From: Xanthomonas arboricola
GTDB lineage: Bacteria; Pseudomonadota; Gammaproteobacteria; Xanthomonadales; Xanthomonadaceae
Assembly: GCF_002940665.1 (NCBI RefSeq)
Contig: NZ_MIGY01000002.1
Location: forward strand, 764,682-828,681
Direction: 5' to 3'
Length of the DNA: 64,000 nucleotides
The first letter of the stretch is position 1, and the number at the start of each line of letters is the position of its first letter. The position numbers and the translations under genes were made by a program. Below the pieces are notes generated by a model, which was not told the origin of the DNA, did no database searches, and was given only the letters and a program-made list of their open reading frames with translations. This document shows positions 21,433-30,296 of the stretch, in pieces.

Positions 21433-22045
21433 GTGGATCGTCGGCCGCAGCGACTACCTCGACCTGGCCTTTCACGCCTGGAAACAGGCGCGTCAGGACG
21501 AGACGGTCATCAGGATCGACGTGCCACAAGATTCGGGACACGAATTCGATCTGGGCGTGCTGGATGGACTGAATCCGACCGACGGGGCCATGTTCGTGGC
21601 TTTCGACGAACGCCTCGGCAACTTCAAACGCATGGAACTGATGCAGGCAGCGATGGAACGTGGCTTCAAGCTGGAGCCCTTCATCCACCCCAGCGCAGCC
21701 ATCGGCTCTGACTCGGTCATCGGGCTCAACGCATTCGTGGGTGCCAATGCTGTCGTCGGGCACGGGTGCAGGATCGACTACAACACCGTCATCCATGCCG
21801 GCGCGCACCTCGGACCGGCGTGCCGCGTCAAATCGTCATGCTGGATAGAGAATGGTGTGCAAATCGGCGCGGGCGTGGAGATCGGCAGCAATAGCATCCT
21901 GCGGACCGGCGCCATCGTGAGTGGGGGCGTCAAGGTGGGACGAAGCTGCGAACTTGGCTGGCCGCGCGTCTACTGCGAGGACGTGCCTGCCAAGACGTAT
22001 TTCGACGCCCGCTACGACGCCCCCATTCACACCTACGAGAGATGA
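21422..22045 (+). CDS. Hexapeptide-repeat acyltransferase
   Basis: 207 residues. N-terminal alpha/beta part (WIVGRSDYLDLAFHAWKQAR), then left-handed beta-helix repeats from about residue 85 (IGSDSVIGLNAFVGANAVVG to GGVKVGRSCELG). It overlaps the Rieske gene by 11 bp. The second acyltransferase of the island; likely substrates are the amino sugar and the ACP-bound acyl group. Confidence 0.78.
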   Translation: MKSRWIVGRSDYLDLAFHAWKQARQDETVIRIDVPQDSGHEFDLGVLDGLNPTDGAMFVAFDERLGNFKRMELMQAAMERGFKLEPFIHPSAAIGSDSVIGLNAFVGANAVVGHGCRIDYNTVIHAGAHLGPACRVKSSCWIENGVQIGAGVEIGSNSILRTGAIVSGGVKVGRSCELGWPRVYCEDVPAKTYFDARYDAPIHTYER

Positions 22046-23565
22046 CGTTCATGAACTCAAGAAACGAGCAGCTTCGCCAACGGATTCTCCGTATTGCGGA
22101 GCAGGAGCGCCCTGTACTGGAGGATGTCATTGCGCGCCTACCCGCGATTGCCAACCGCCCTGTATTTCTCGTCGCTCCCGAGTCCTATGCCGGCATGGTG
22201 CACGGTCCCAGGGTGGTTGCCGACCTGCATCATGTTGTTGCCGCAATTGATGACCAGAGCATCCACCTGGACCGCATTCATGGCGCGCCGCGCTGGAGCA
22301 GTCAGGAGTTTCTTGCCAAGGCGGGGCAGTATGCCGATGCGATCGCTATCGATTTCTCTTGCAGTCCGCGCGGACGGGCGTTTGCAAATGACCTGTGCAC
22401 CAGCGCGGGCATCGAGCAACTGAGCGTTGCGCCTTGCTTGGATCCGCTGATCCCGCATTTCGAGCAGCGCCCCCTCTTTTTGCTCCAACCGCGCTCGGGC
22501 ATTGGCGACATTTATGGCCCAAAGATCGTCCAGCGCTCCAGCCATGTAGTTGCCGCCGTCGATGACCAGCCAGGCGACAGCGATACCATTCATGGGGTAC
22601 CGCGTTGGAGCTCGCGCCAGTTCATCGAACAAGCGGCCCAGCATTCCCAGGCATTGGCCATCGATTTTTCTTACAGCCCGGGAGAATCGGGCCTGGCCCG
22701 CAAGCTGTGCGAGCAAGCAGGCATTGAACGGGTAGATGCCTGCCTGGCCGTTGCTCACTGTGGGTTGCCCGCCGTATACGAGCCTGCCCGGGTATACCGT
22801 CAGCGCACGCTTGCGCGCCTGGACGATTTTCTGCGTTTTGCGGATCGGCTGGACGACAATTTCAGTGTCTTTACGCTCTACAGCAACCTGTTGTTCCGCC
22901 TGACCTACGATTCCAGCCTCCTGTTGGACTGCTGGGCTACGCCGATCAACGAGTACTTTTCAACATACGCCGATAGCACCACGTTCCAGCTGGGCCAGCG
23001 TGAGCATTTCTGCGATGGCGGTGCCTTCCAGGGCCCCATCGTGCACAAGTTTCTAGAAGCCTCCCGCTATCACTACGAAAGCATCACCGCCTTTGAACCC
23101 GACAGCATCAACTTCCAGAAATTGGAGGGTATCGCGAGTGCGCTCCCCCTACCCCCGCATAACTTCAAGGCCATCAAAAAAGCCATTTCCAACGAACATA
23201 CGACGCTACGCTTCGAGGAGACCGGCACCGTTTCAAGCCATGTAACGCCGGATGGCGGAATCTCCGTGGCTACGACGCGCCTGGACGACGAGTTGGAAAA
23301 GCTGACGCTGCTGAAGTTGGACATCGAAGGGTTCGAAGCCAGGGCACTAGAAGGCGCATCCAACCTCATCCGTACCCAGCGCCCGCGTATGGCTATCTGC
23401 GTGTATCACTACGCCCAGGATCTACTGGATATCGTGGAACAACTGGACAAATTGGTCGATGGCTATCACTTCCGCCTACGCCAGCACTCTCCCGGGCACT
23501 ACTACGACCTCGTTCTGTATGCATCGCCCGTCGCCGGTGCCGCACCGCCACCCTGGGCAGAGTAA
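22042..23565 (+). CDS. FkbM-family methyltransferase with duplicated N-terminal module
   Basis: 507 residues. C-terminal FkbM-type SAM methyltransferase (about 310-490): FCDGGAFQGP, AFEPDSINF, TLLKLDIEGFEARALEGA. The N-terminal half contains two copies of a module of about 95 residues; each has RP(V/L)FL, GP(R/K), HVVAA(I/V)DDQ, (I)HG(A/V)PRWSS and A(I/L)AIDFS. I do not recognise this module. Base composition looks less GC-rich than the neighbours. ATGA overlap upstream. It probably O-methylates the flagellin glycan. Confidence 0.8.
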   Translation: MTFMNSRNEQLRQRILRIAEQERPVLEDVIARLPAIANRPVFLVAPESYAGMVHGPRVVADLHHVVAAIDDQSIHLDRIHGAPRWSSQEFLAKAGQYADAIAIDFSCSPRGRAFANDLCTSAGIEQLSVAPCLDPLIPHFEQRPLFLLQPRSGIGDIYGPKIVQRSSHVVAAVDDQPGDSDTIHGVPRWSSRQFIEQAAQHSQALAIDFSYSPGESGLARKLCEQAGIERVDACLAVAHCGLPAVYEPARVYRQRTLARLDDFLRFADRLDDNFSVFTLYSNLLFRLTYDSSLLLDCWATPINEYFSTYADSTTFQLGQREHFCDGGAFQGPIVHKFLEASRYHYESITAFEPDSINFQKLEGIASALPLPPHNFKAIKKAISNEHTTLRFEETGTVSSHVTPDGGISVATTRLDDELEKLTLLKLDIEGFEARALEGASNLIRTQRPRMAICVYHYAQDLLDIVEQLDKLVDGYHFRLRQHSPGHYYDLVLYASPVAGAAPPPWAE

Positions 23566-23598
23566 GCCTGGGGAAACTCACCACCTGCCCATTGGCCC

Positions 23599-26500
23599 AT
23601 GATGCACCACCCAGAAGATCGCTCCGCCACCTGTGCGCTTGTCAGCATCGTGATGCCCGCCTACAAGCTGCGCTATCTCGATGAAGCGCTTACGAGCGCA
23701 GTTCTGCAGTCCTACCCCAGGCTCGAGCTGATCGTCTGCGACGACAGTGTCGATGCGCTGATCGAGCAATGTGTCGCCAGGCATGCACTGGAATGCTCTT
23801 TCCCGATCCGCTATTTCCGCAATCCAGATCGCCTGGGCGAGCTCGGCAGCAAACTCAAAGGGATCGGCCTTGCGCAGGGCACTTACATCAAGTTCCTGCA
23901 CGACGACGACGTGTTGCAGCCCGACTGCGTCGCCCAGCTAGTGGGCGCAATGGAGCGCAACCCCGGCACCGTGCTGGCATCCTCGCGCCGGCTGCGTGTG
24001 GACGAGAACGGTGCGCCGTTGCCGGACATCCTGGCGACCAGCTTCCCGTTCGCCGACGACGTGCTGATCGACGGGCCGGAGCTGGTGTCGTTCCTGGCCG
24101 ACCATGCCATCAACTTCATCGGCGAGCCGAGTTGCGTGCTTGCACGGCGCGCCGACCTGGTGGCGCTGGGTGGCGAGCTGATGATGTTGAACGGCAAGGC
24201 CATCCACTGGGTCGGTGACCTGGCGATCTACGTCAAGCTGCTGCGTCACGGCAACCTGGCCTTGCTGTCCGGCCCGCTCACGCATTTCCGCGTGTCCGGC
24301 GCGCAGTTCAGTCAGGCCGGCCGCGATCAGCCGGGCATCGGCGATCAAGGCCACGAAGACCTGCGCCAGGGCATCCGCCAACTCGGCTGGCGACGCGAAA
24401 GCGGCGACAACCGCCAGGTGCGCGTCGCCCCGCTCAGCACGCACAAGGCGCGCGTGTTCAAGTCGGTGGATCTGGTCAACGCGCTGATGCAGAGCGCAGG
24501 AATGGCCGAGCGCGTGTCGCCGTCCACCTGGTTGGGGGTGCGTCATCCGAGCAACGTGCAGCGCGCCTTGATCGATGCGCGCCTGCAAACGCATGCGGGC
24601 GGCCCGCAGATCGCAGTGCTGGTGGTCGACAGCGACGGCGATGCGGCAGCGGTGGCCGCAACCCAGGCCAGTCTGGCGGCGGTGGCGTGTTATCGGAACC
24701 AGCAGACCTGGGTGATCAGCAGCTTGCCGCAGCAGGCCGACGAGCACGGCGAGCGCGGTGTGCTGATCGGTCCGGACGGGTTGGTGCCCACACTCAATCG
24801 GACCATCGCCACGCAACAGTCCATCGACTGGGTGCTGCTGGTCCAAGCCGGCAGCCTGTTCACCGCCAGCGGCCTGCTGATGCTGGCGCTGGAGATGCTG
24901 GTGCTGTCGGAGGAGTGTCAGGCCGTCTACGCCGATGAAGTGGTCGCGCTGGACGACGGTCAGCTGGGGCTGGCGATGCGGCCGGCGCTGTATCTGGACA
25001 TGCTGTTGAGTGCGCCGTCGACGATGTCGCGGCATTGGCTGTTCCGGCACCGCACGTTGCGGGCCGCTGGCGGCTTTCCAACCGGAACGAGCGACGCCTT
25101 CGAACTGGATTACCAGCTTGGGTTGGTCGAGCGCTACGGCCTGGCCTGCATCCGGCACATCGCCGAGCCCTTGCTGGTGGCATCGGCCACCACGCGGCAT
25201 GACGACGAAGACGAACAGCGCGCCATCAGCCGCCATCTTGCCGCGCGCGGTTACGTGGACGCAGTGGTGAGCAGCAGTGGTCCCGGCCGGCATGCGGTGG
25301 ACTACCGCCATGCGCAGCAACCGATGGTCAGCATTCTGGTATTGGTGGATGGCCGCCTGGCGCAGGTACAGCGCTGCCTGGAAAGCGTGCTCGCCAACAC
25401 CGGCTACCCGCACTACGAATTGCTGTTGCTGGATCGCAGCGACAGCACCGAGCCGGCGCTGCGCGACTGGCTGACAGGCATCGACAACCTCGGGCTGCAA
25501 CAGATCCGCGTGCTGCGCTTCGAAGGTGAGCCCACGCGCGAGGCGGCCTGCAATGCGGCGGCCGAGCAAGCACGCGGCGACATGCTGCTGTGGCTGGCGG
25601 CCGGCGCGGCAGCGATCAAGGCCGATTGGCTGGCGCAGCTGCTCAACCACGCGCTGCGCCCGGAGGTCGGCGCGGTGGCCGGCAAGCTGCTGCGCGGCGA
25701 CGGCACCGTGCATCACGCCGGCCTGCTGCTGGGCCTGGGCGCACCGGCAGCACGCGCCTTCGACGGTGCGGCGTTCGACGAATCGGGCTATCTGCAGCGC
25801 CTGCAGCTGGATCAGGACTACAGCGCGCTCGGCGGCGAATGCCTGATGCTGCCGCGCCAGCTGTTTCTGGACGCCGGCGGCTTTGCGCAGGAACCGGCAT
25901 TGGCGCCATGGAGCGATGTCGATCTGTGTCTGCGCCTGCAGCAGGCCGGCTATCTCAATGTCTACGCTGCGCGCGCGCAGCTGCTGATCGACCCGCCCGA
26001 CGCGACGCCCGCCACTGCACGCGACGAAGAAGCGATGTATGCGCGTTGGCTGCCGGTGATGGCCAACGACCCGGCCTACAACCCGGGCTTCTCGCTGGAT
26101 CCCGGCGCCGGCTTCCAGCTGGCCGACCCGCGCGCCAGTTGGCGGCCGCTGCAGTCGTGGCGACCGTTGCCGACGATGATCGCCCTGCCCGCCGATGTCG
26201 AAGGCTGCGGGCACTACCGGGTGATCCAGCCGCTGCGCGCCCTGCGCGAAGCCGGCGTGGTCGAAGGTGTACTGTTCAACGGCTATCTGGAGATCAGCGA
26301 GCTGGCGCGTCAGGATCCCGACGTGGTGATCCTGCAACGCCAGGTCGGCGAACCGCGACTGGAAGCGATGCGGCGAATGCAGGCGCTGTCGCGCGCCTTC
26401 AAGGTTTACGAGCTGGACGACTACCTGCCCAAGCTGCCGCTGAAGAACGCGCATCGCGAGCACATGCCCAAGGACATCCTCAAGACAGTGCGGCGCGGGC

Positions 26501-27162
26501 TGGGCATGGTGGACCGCTTCGTGGTGTCCACCCAGGCGCTGGCCGAGGCGTTTGCCGGACTGCATAGCGACATCCGCGTGGCCGAAAACCGCCTGCCGCC
26601 GCATTGGTGGGAACACCTGCCCGCGCGCAGCGGATCTAGGCAACGCCAGGGCGGCAAGCCACGCATCGGCTGGGCCGGTGGCGCCAGTCACACCGGCGAC
26701 CTGGAGCTGATCGCCGATGTGGTGCGCGAGCTGGCCGACGAGGTCGAATGGGTGTTCATGGGGATGTACCCGTTCGCATTGCGCCAGCACATCCATCAGT
26801 TCCAGCCCGGCGTGCCGATCGATCATTACCCGGCCGCACTGGCGGCGCTGGATCTGGATCTGGCCCTGGCGCCGGTGGAACAGAATCTGTTCAACGCGTG
26901 CAAGAGCAATCTGCGCTTGCTGGAATACGGCGCCTGCGGCTATCCGGTGATCGCCAGCGATGTGCGTTGCTACCAGGGCAACCTGCCGGTGACTCTGGTG
27001 AAGAACCGCTACCGCGACTGGATCGGCGCGATCCGCGAGCATCTGGTCGACCCGGCCGCTTCGGCAGCAAAGGGTGCGGCGTTGCGCGACGTGGTGCGCC
27101 GCGACTGGATGCTGACCGGAAGCAATCTTGATCAGTGGCGCCAAGCGTGGTTGCCGGATTAG
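23599..27162 (+). CDS. Large multi-domain glycosyltransferase (GT2-GT2-GT4/1-like)
   Basis: 1187 residues in three modules. Residues about 10-250: GT-A family 2 domain (VSIVMPAYKLRYLDEALTSA, metal-binding FLHDDDVLQPD). About 575-810: second family-2-like domain (VSILVLVDGRLAQVQRCLES). About 865-1187: a GT-B-like domain (ADVEGCGHYRVIQPLRALRE, KVYELDDYLPKL, RIGWAGGASHTGDLEL, LLEYGACGYPVIASDVRCYQ). Last gene of the island. Likely adds one or more sugars to flagellin; in X. oryzae the gene at this place is needed for flagellin glycosylation (from memory). Confidence 0.85.
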   Translation: MMHHPEDRSATCALVSIVMPAYKLRYLDEALTSAVLQSYPRLELIVCDDSVDALIEQCVARHALECSFPIRYFRNPDRLGELGSKLKGIGLAQGTYIKFLHDDDVLQPDCVAQLVGAMERNPGTVLASSRRLRVDENGAPLPDILATSFPFADDVLIDGPELVSFLADHAINFIGEPSCVLARRADLVALGGELMMLNGKAIHWVGDLAIYVKLLRHGNLALLSGPLTHFRVSGAQFSQAGRDQPGIGDQGHEDLRQGIRQLGWRRESGDNRQVRVAPLSTHKARVFKSVDLVNALMQSAGMAERVSPSTWLGVRHPSNVQRALIDARLQTHAGGPQIAVLVVDSDGDAAAVAATQASLAAVACYRNQQTWVISSLPQQADEHGERGVLIGPDGLVPTLNRTIATQQSIDWVLLVQAGSLFTASGLLMLALEMLVLSEECQAVYADEVVALDDGQLGLAMRPALYLDMLLSAPSTMSRHWLFRHRTLRAAGGFPTGTSDAFELDYQLGLVERYGLACIRHIAEPLLVASATTRHDDEDEQRAISRHLAARGYVDAVVSSSGPGRHAVDYRHAQQPMVSILVLVDGRLAQVQRCLESVLANTGYPHYELLLLDRSDSTEPALRDWLTGIDNLGLQQIRVLRFEGEPTREAACNAAAEQARGDMLLWLAAGAAAIKADWLAQLLNHALRPEVGAVAGKLLRGDGTVHHAGLLLGLGAPAARAFDGAAFDESGYLQRLQLDQDYSALGGECLMLPRQLFLDAGGFAQEPALAPWSDVDLCLRLQQAGYLNVYAARAQLLIDPPDATPATARDEEAMYARWLPVMANDPAYNPGFSLDPGAGFQLADPRASWRPLQSWRPLPTMIALPADVEGCGHYRVIQPLRALREAGVVEGVLFNGYLEISELARQDPDVVILQRQVGEPRLEAMRRMQALSRAFKVYELDDYLPKLPLKNAHREHMPKDILKTVRRGLGMVDRFVVSTQALAEAFAGLHSDIRVAENRLPPHWWEHLPARSGSRQRQGGKPRIGWAGGASHTGDLELIADVVRELADEVEWVFMGMYPFALRQHIHQFQPGVPIDHYPAALAALDLDLALAPVEQNLFNACKSNLRLLEYGACGYPVIASDVRCYQGNLPVTLVKNRYRDWIGAIREHLVDPAASAAKGAALRDVVRRDWMLTGSNLDQWRQAWLPD

Positions 27163-27314
27163 TCGATCGAAGCCGCGGTGTGGGCGCCGCTTCCGGGGCA
27201 TGGTGTCATCAGGCCAAGCAAAGCCGGCCGGTTCAATCGGCTTGCAGCGACAGTGATGTGGAGTCGTAGCGTCGTTTGCCCGCCTTCAAACGCGGAGTCG
27301 GTCGAGGGTGCGGT

Positions 27315-27411
27315 GCCCTCACCGCTCGCGGGACACGCCATGAATCCGTCCGTGGAGCTCGGTGGCGGCATCCATGCCGCCACACGGTCCCGCAACCGGC
27401 GAGGACACCGC
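27315..27411 (+). repeat. Palindromic intergenic repeat, copy A
   Basis: The core GTGGCGGCAT-CC-ATGCCGCCAC (27362-27383) is a perfect 10-bp palindrome. It is flanked by GCGGGAC on the left and GTCCCGC on the right, so the whole element can fold into a long cruciform or hairpin. Confidence 0.65.
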
Positions 27412-27607
27412 ACCAAGAGGTTGGTCGGTGGTCAGGTAAAAAAACCACGCTTATTGCGAGGTATTGAGATGCCGAGAGGTCCATCGATTGCTTGTTGGAC
27501 GCCCGCCCGTTGCTCAGCTTGTGACGGGAAAATTGTCGGACACAAGGTGATCCGGACGATGCACGCCATGGCCTGCTTGCAACCACACACCGACCATCTC
27601 GCTGGGT

Positions 27608-27709
27608 CCTTGCCCGCCCACCGTCGCGGGACCTTACGCGGCATGGATGCCGCGTAAGAGCCTACAAGGACGTACTTGCGGCGTGTCCTGCGATGGTGGG
27701 CGGGCAAGG
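27608..27709 (+). repeat. Palindromic intergenic repeat, copy B (best preserved)
   Basis: Outer arms of 25 bp (27608-27632 and 27685-27709) are inverted copies with two mismatches. Within them, 27633-27658 is a perfect 12-bp-arm palindrome. A nested double hairpin, too regular to be chance. Confidence 0.75.
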
Positions 27710-27800
27710 GCCCTGCAGCCAAGCCGCAAAACCCGCTGCTTCGCAACCAACGTGAAAGTTGATCGATGGTCATGTGAAAAGCCGCTGGCCGTGCGACGTG

Positions 27801-27825
27801 CGTCGGACGTCGGACGTCGGACGTC
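27801..27825 (+). repeat. Heptamer tandem repeat (CGTCGGA)3
   Basis: CGTCGGA repeated three times plus CGTC. Short, but exact. Confidence 0.75.
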
Positions 27826-27898
27826 AAGCCGTCGCATCAGTATCGGACAAGGTGTAGCACGCACCGCTCTGATGAGCGTGCACACCGATCATCTCGAC

Positions 27899-27957
27899 TA
27901 CTCCTTGTCCCCAGACCGTCGCGGGACTTCATGCGGTACGGATACTGCATAAGAGCC
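27899..27957 (+). repeat. Palindromic intergenic repeat, copy C (degenerate)
   Basis: Shares GACCGTCGCGGGAC, GCGG-A-GGAT and TAAGAGCCT with copy B at the same relative positions, with several changes that break the inner palindrome. Confidence 0.6.
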
Positions 27958-28131
27958 TGATGGCACGGGGCGGCACATCGCGCGATGGAGAGCGGGCACT
28001 GCTCCCGCAACCACGCCACAGACCCAAAGCCCTGCACCGAAGTCCCCCCGCGCCATCGCCCAGCGCCGGACCCATCCGCGGCTGACTTAAAGCCCCTCCC
28101 CGCCCCCGGCGCCGGAATCCCGGCGCGGTTT

Positions 28132-28147
28132 CGGCACGCCGCTTGCA
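28132..28147 (+). promoter_or_regulatory. Sigma-54 promoter of the fliE operon
   Basis: CGGCACGCCGCTTGCA: -24 GGCAC and -12 TTGCA with correct spacing; only the first T of TGGCAC is changed. It lies 34 bp before the fliE ATG. Confidence 0.8.
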
Positions 28148-28180
28148 TTGGTGTGGATGCCTCCCTGGCTGACCGCACCC

Positions 28181-28552
28181 ATGAGCGACTCCGTTACCTC
28201 CATCCTCTCGCAGATCCGCAGCTACCAGACGCAGATGGGCCAAGGCCCGATGGGCGCGGTGGGCGATGCGGCGCGCGGCAATCAGATCCAGGGGCTGGCC
28301 GGCACGCAGGGAACACCGGCCACCCAGGCACCGAGCTTCAGCGAGACCTTGCGCGGCGCCATCGGCGGCGTCAACGAGGCCCAGCAGAAGTCCGGCGCGC
28401 TGGCCAAGGCCTTTGAAATGGGCGACCCCAGTGCCGATCTGGCACGGGTCATGGTCGCCTCCCAGCAGTCCCAGGTGGCCTTCCGCGCCACCGTGGAAGT
28501 CCGCAACCGTCTCGTCCAGGCTTATCAGGACGTCATGAACATGCCGCTGTAA
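28181..28552 (+). CDS. fliE: FliE, MS-ring/rod junction protein
   Basis: 123 residues from the ATG at 28181, giving MSDSVTSILSQIRSYQ; a start at 28148 would put the codon at the sigma-54 promoter itself. The C-terminal region (FEMGDPSADLARVMVASQQS and QVAFRATVEVRNRLVQAYQD) is the conserved FliE signature. First gene of the operon, 13 bp before fliF. Confidence 0.95.
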   Translation: MSDSVTSILSQIRSYQTQMGQGPMGAVGDAARGNQIQGLAGTQGTPATQAPSFSETLRGAIGGVNEAQQKSGALAKAFEMGDPSADLARVMVASQQSQVAFRATVEVRNRLVQAYQDVMNMPL

Positions 28553-28565
28553 GGGTTGACGACAC

Positions 28566-30296
28566 ATGGCTCTCGCGATCACCAAAGAAAACATGAACCA
28601 GAACGCCGAAAAGGCGGGGCAATGGTTCGACCGTGTCCGCAGCCTGCAGATCACCCGCAAGCTGACCATGATGGCGATGATCGCCGTGGCGGTGGCAGCG
28701 GGTCTGGCAGTGTTCTTCTGGTCGCAGAAGCCCGGTTACCAGTCGCTGTACACCGGCCTGGACGACAAGGGCAATGCCGAAGCGGCCGACTTGCTGCGCA
28801 CCGCGCAGATCCCGTTCAAGATCGACCAGGACACCGGCGCCATCTCGGTGCCGCAGGACCGTCTGTACGACGCCCGCCTGAAGCTGGCCGGCTCCGGCCT
28901 GACCGGCAAGGAAACCGGCGGCGGCTTCGAGCTGATGGAAAAGGACCCCGGCTTCGGCGTCAGCCAGTTCGTCGAAAACGCCCGCTACCAGCACGCCCTG
29001 GAAACCGAGCTGTCGCGCACCATCGGCACCCTGCGCCCGGTGCGCGAGGCGCGTGTGCATCTGGCCATTCCCAAGCCGAGCGCCTTCACCCGCCAGCGTG
29101 ACGTGGCCAGCGCCTCGGTGGTGCTGGAGCTGCGCGGCGGCCAGGGCCTGGAGCGCAACCAGGTCGATGCCATCGTCAATCTGGTCGCCTCCAGCATCCC
29201 GGACATGACCCCCGAGCGCGTCACCGTGGTCGACCAGAGCGGCCGCATGCTCTCCATCGCCGATCCCAACAGCGACGCCGCCCAGCATGCCGCCCAGTTC
29301 GAACAGGTGCGTCGCCAGGAAAGCTCCTACAACCAGCGTATCCGCGAGCTGCTCGAGCCGATGACCGGCCCGGGCCGGGTCAACCCGGAAGTCAGCGTGG
29401 ACATGGACTTCTCGGTGGTCGAGGAAGCCCGCGAGCTCTACAACGGCGAACCGGCCAAGCTGCGCAGCGAACAGGTCAGCGACACCAGCACCAGCGCCAC
29501 CGGCCCGCAGGGCCCCCCGGGCGCCACCAGCAACAGCCCCGGCCAGCCGCCGGCGCCAGCCGCAAACGCCACTGCCGGCGCACCGGGAACCCCGGCCGCT
29601 GCCAACGGCCAGGCCGCCGCACCGGCCGCGCCGACCGAAAGTTCCAAGAGCGCCACCCGCAATTACGAATTGGACCGGACCTTGCAACACACCCGCCAGC
29701 CGGCCGGCCGCATCAAGCGGGTGTCGGTGGCGGTGCTGCTGGACAACGTCCCGCGTCCCGGTGCCAAGGGCAAGATGGTCGAGCAGCCGCTGACGGCCGC
29801 CGAGCTCACCCGCATCGAGGGCCTGGTCAAGCAGGCGGTGGGCTTCGACGCGGCCCGTGGCGACACGGTGTCGGTGATGAACGCCCCGTTCGTGCGCGAG
29901 GCGGTGGCTGGCGAGGAAGGTCCGAAGTGGTGGGAAGACCCGCGCGTGCAGAACGGTCTGCGCCTGCTGGTCGGTGCGGTAGTGGTGCTGGCGCTGCTGT
30001 TCGGCGTGGTGCGCCCCACCCTGCGCCAGCTCACCGGCGTGACCGCGATCAAGGAAAAGCAGGCGAAGGGCGGCAACGATGGCACTCCGCAGAGCGCCGA
30101 CGTGCGGATGGTCGACGATGACGACCTGATGCCGCGCCTGGAAGAGGACACCGCCCAGCTCGGTCAGGACCGCAAGAACCCGATCGCGCTGCCGGACGCC
30201 TACGAAGAACGCATGCGTCTTGCACGCGAAGCAGTCAAAGCCGATTCAAAACGTGTCGCACAAGTCGTGAAGGGATGGGTCGCCAGTGAAGCCTGA
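28566..30296 (+). CDS. fliF: FliF, flagellar MS-ring protein
   Basis: Inner-membrane ring on which the flagellum is built. 576 residues. First transmembrane helix near 35-55 (MMAMIAVAVAAGLAVFFW), periplasmic ring-building motifs including FELMEKDPGFGVSQFVENAR, a Pro/Ala-rich linker about 320-360, second transmembrane helix near 460-480 (LLVGAVVVLALLFGVV), and a cytoplasmic FliG-binding tail. Overlaps fliG by 11 bp. Confidence 0.97.
   Translation: MALAITKENMNQNAEKAGQWFDRVRSLQITRKLTMMAMIAVAVAAGLAVFFWSQKPGYQSLYTGLDDKGNAEAADLLRTAQIPFKIDQDTGAISVPQDRLYDARLKLAGSGLTGKETGGGFELMEKDPGFGVSQFVENARYQHALETELSRTIGTLRPVREARVHLAIPKPSAFTRQRDVASASVVLELRGGQGLERNQVDAIVNLVASSIPDMTPERVTVVDQSGRMLSIADPNSDAAQHAAQFEQVRRQESSYNQRIRELLEPMTGPGRVNPEVSVDMDFSVVEEARELYNGEPAKLRSEQVSDTSTSATGPQGPPGATSNSPGQPPAPAANATAGAPGTPAAANGQAAAPAAPTESSKSATRNYELDRTLQHTRQPAGRIKRVSVAVLLDNVPRPGAKGKMVEQPLTAAELTRIEGLVKQAVGFDAARGDTVSVMNAPFVREAVAGEEGPKWWEDPRVQNGLRLLVGAVVVLALLFGVVRPTLRQLTGVTAIKEKQAKGGNDGTPQSADVRMVDDDDLMPRLEEDTAQLGQDRKNPIALPDAYEERMRLAREAVKADSKRVAQVVKGWVASEA

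Larger units (their letters stand above)
27163..28131. other. Gene-free repeat-rich interval
   Basis: About 970 bases between the glycosyltransferase and the fliE promoter. Open frames here are short, lie over palindromes, have no ribosome binding sites and resemble no family I know. The interval contains three degenerate copies of a palindromic element and a heptamer tandem repeat, listed separately. Confidence 0.7.

Noticed and set aside
27178..27952. Several small open frames in the gap before fliE
   Set aside because: They lie over palindromic repeats on both strands, lack ribosome binding sites and show no recognisable sequence.
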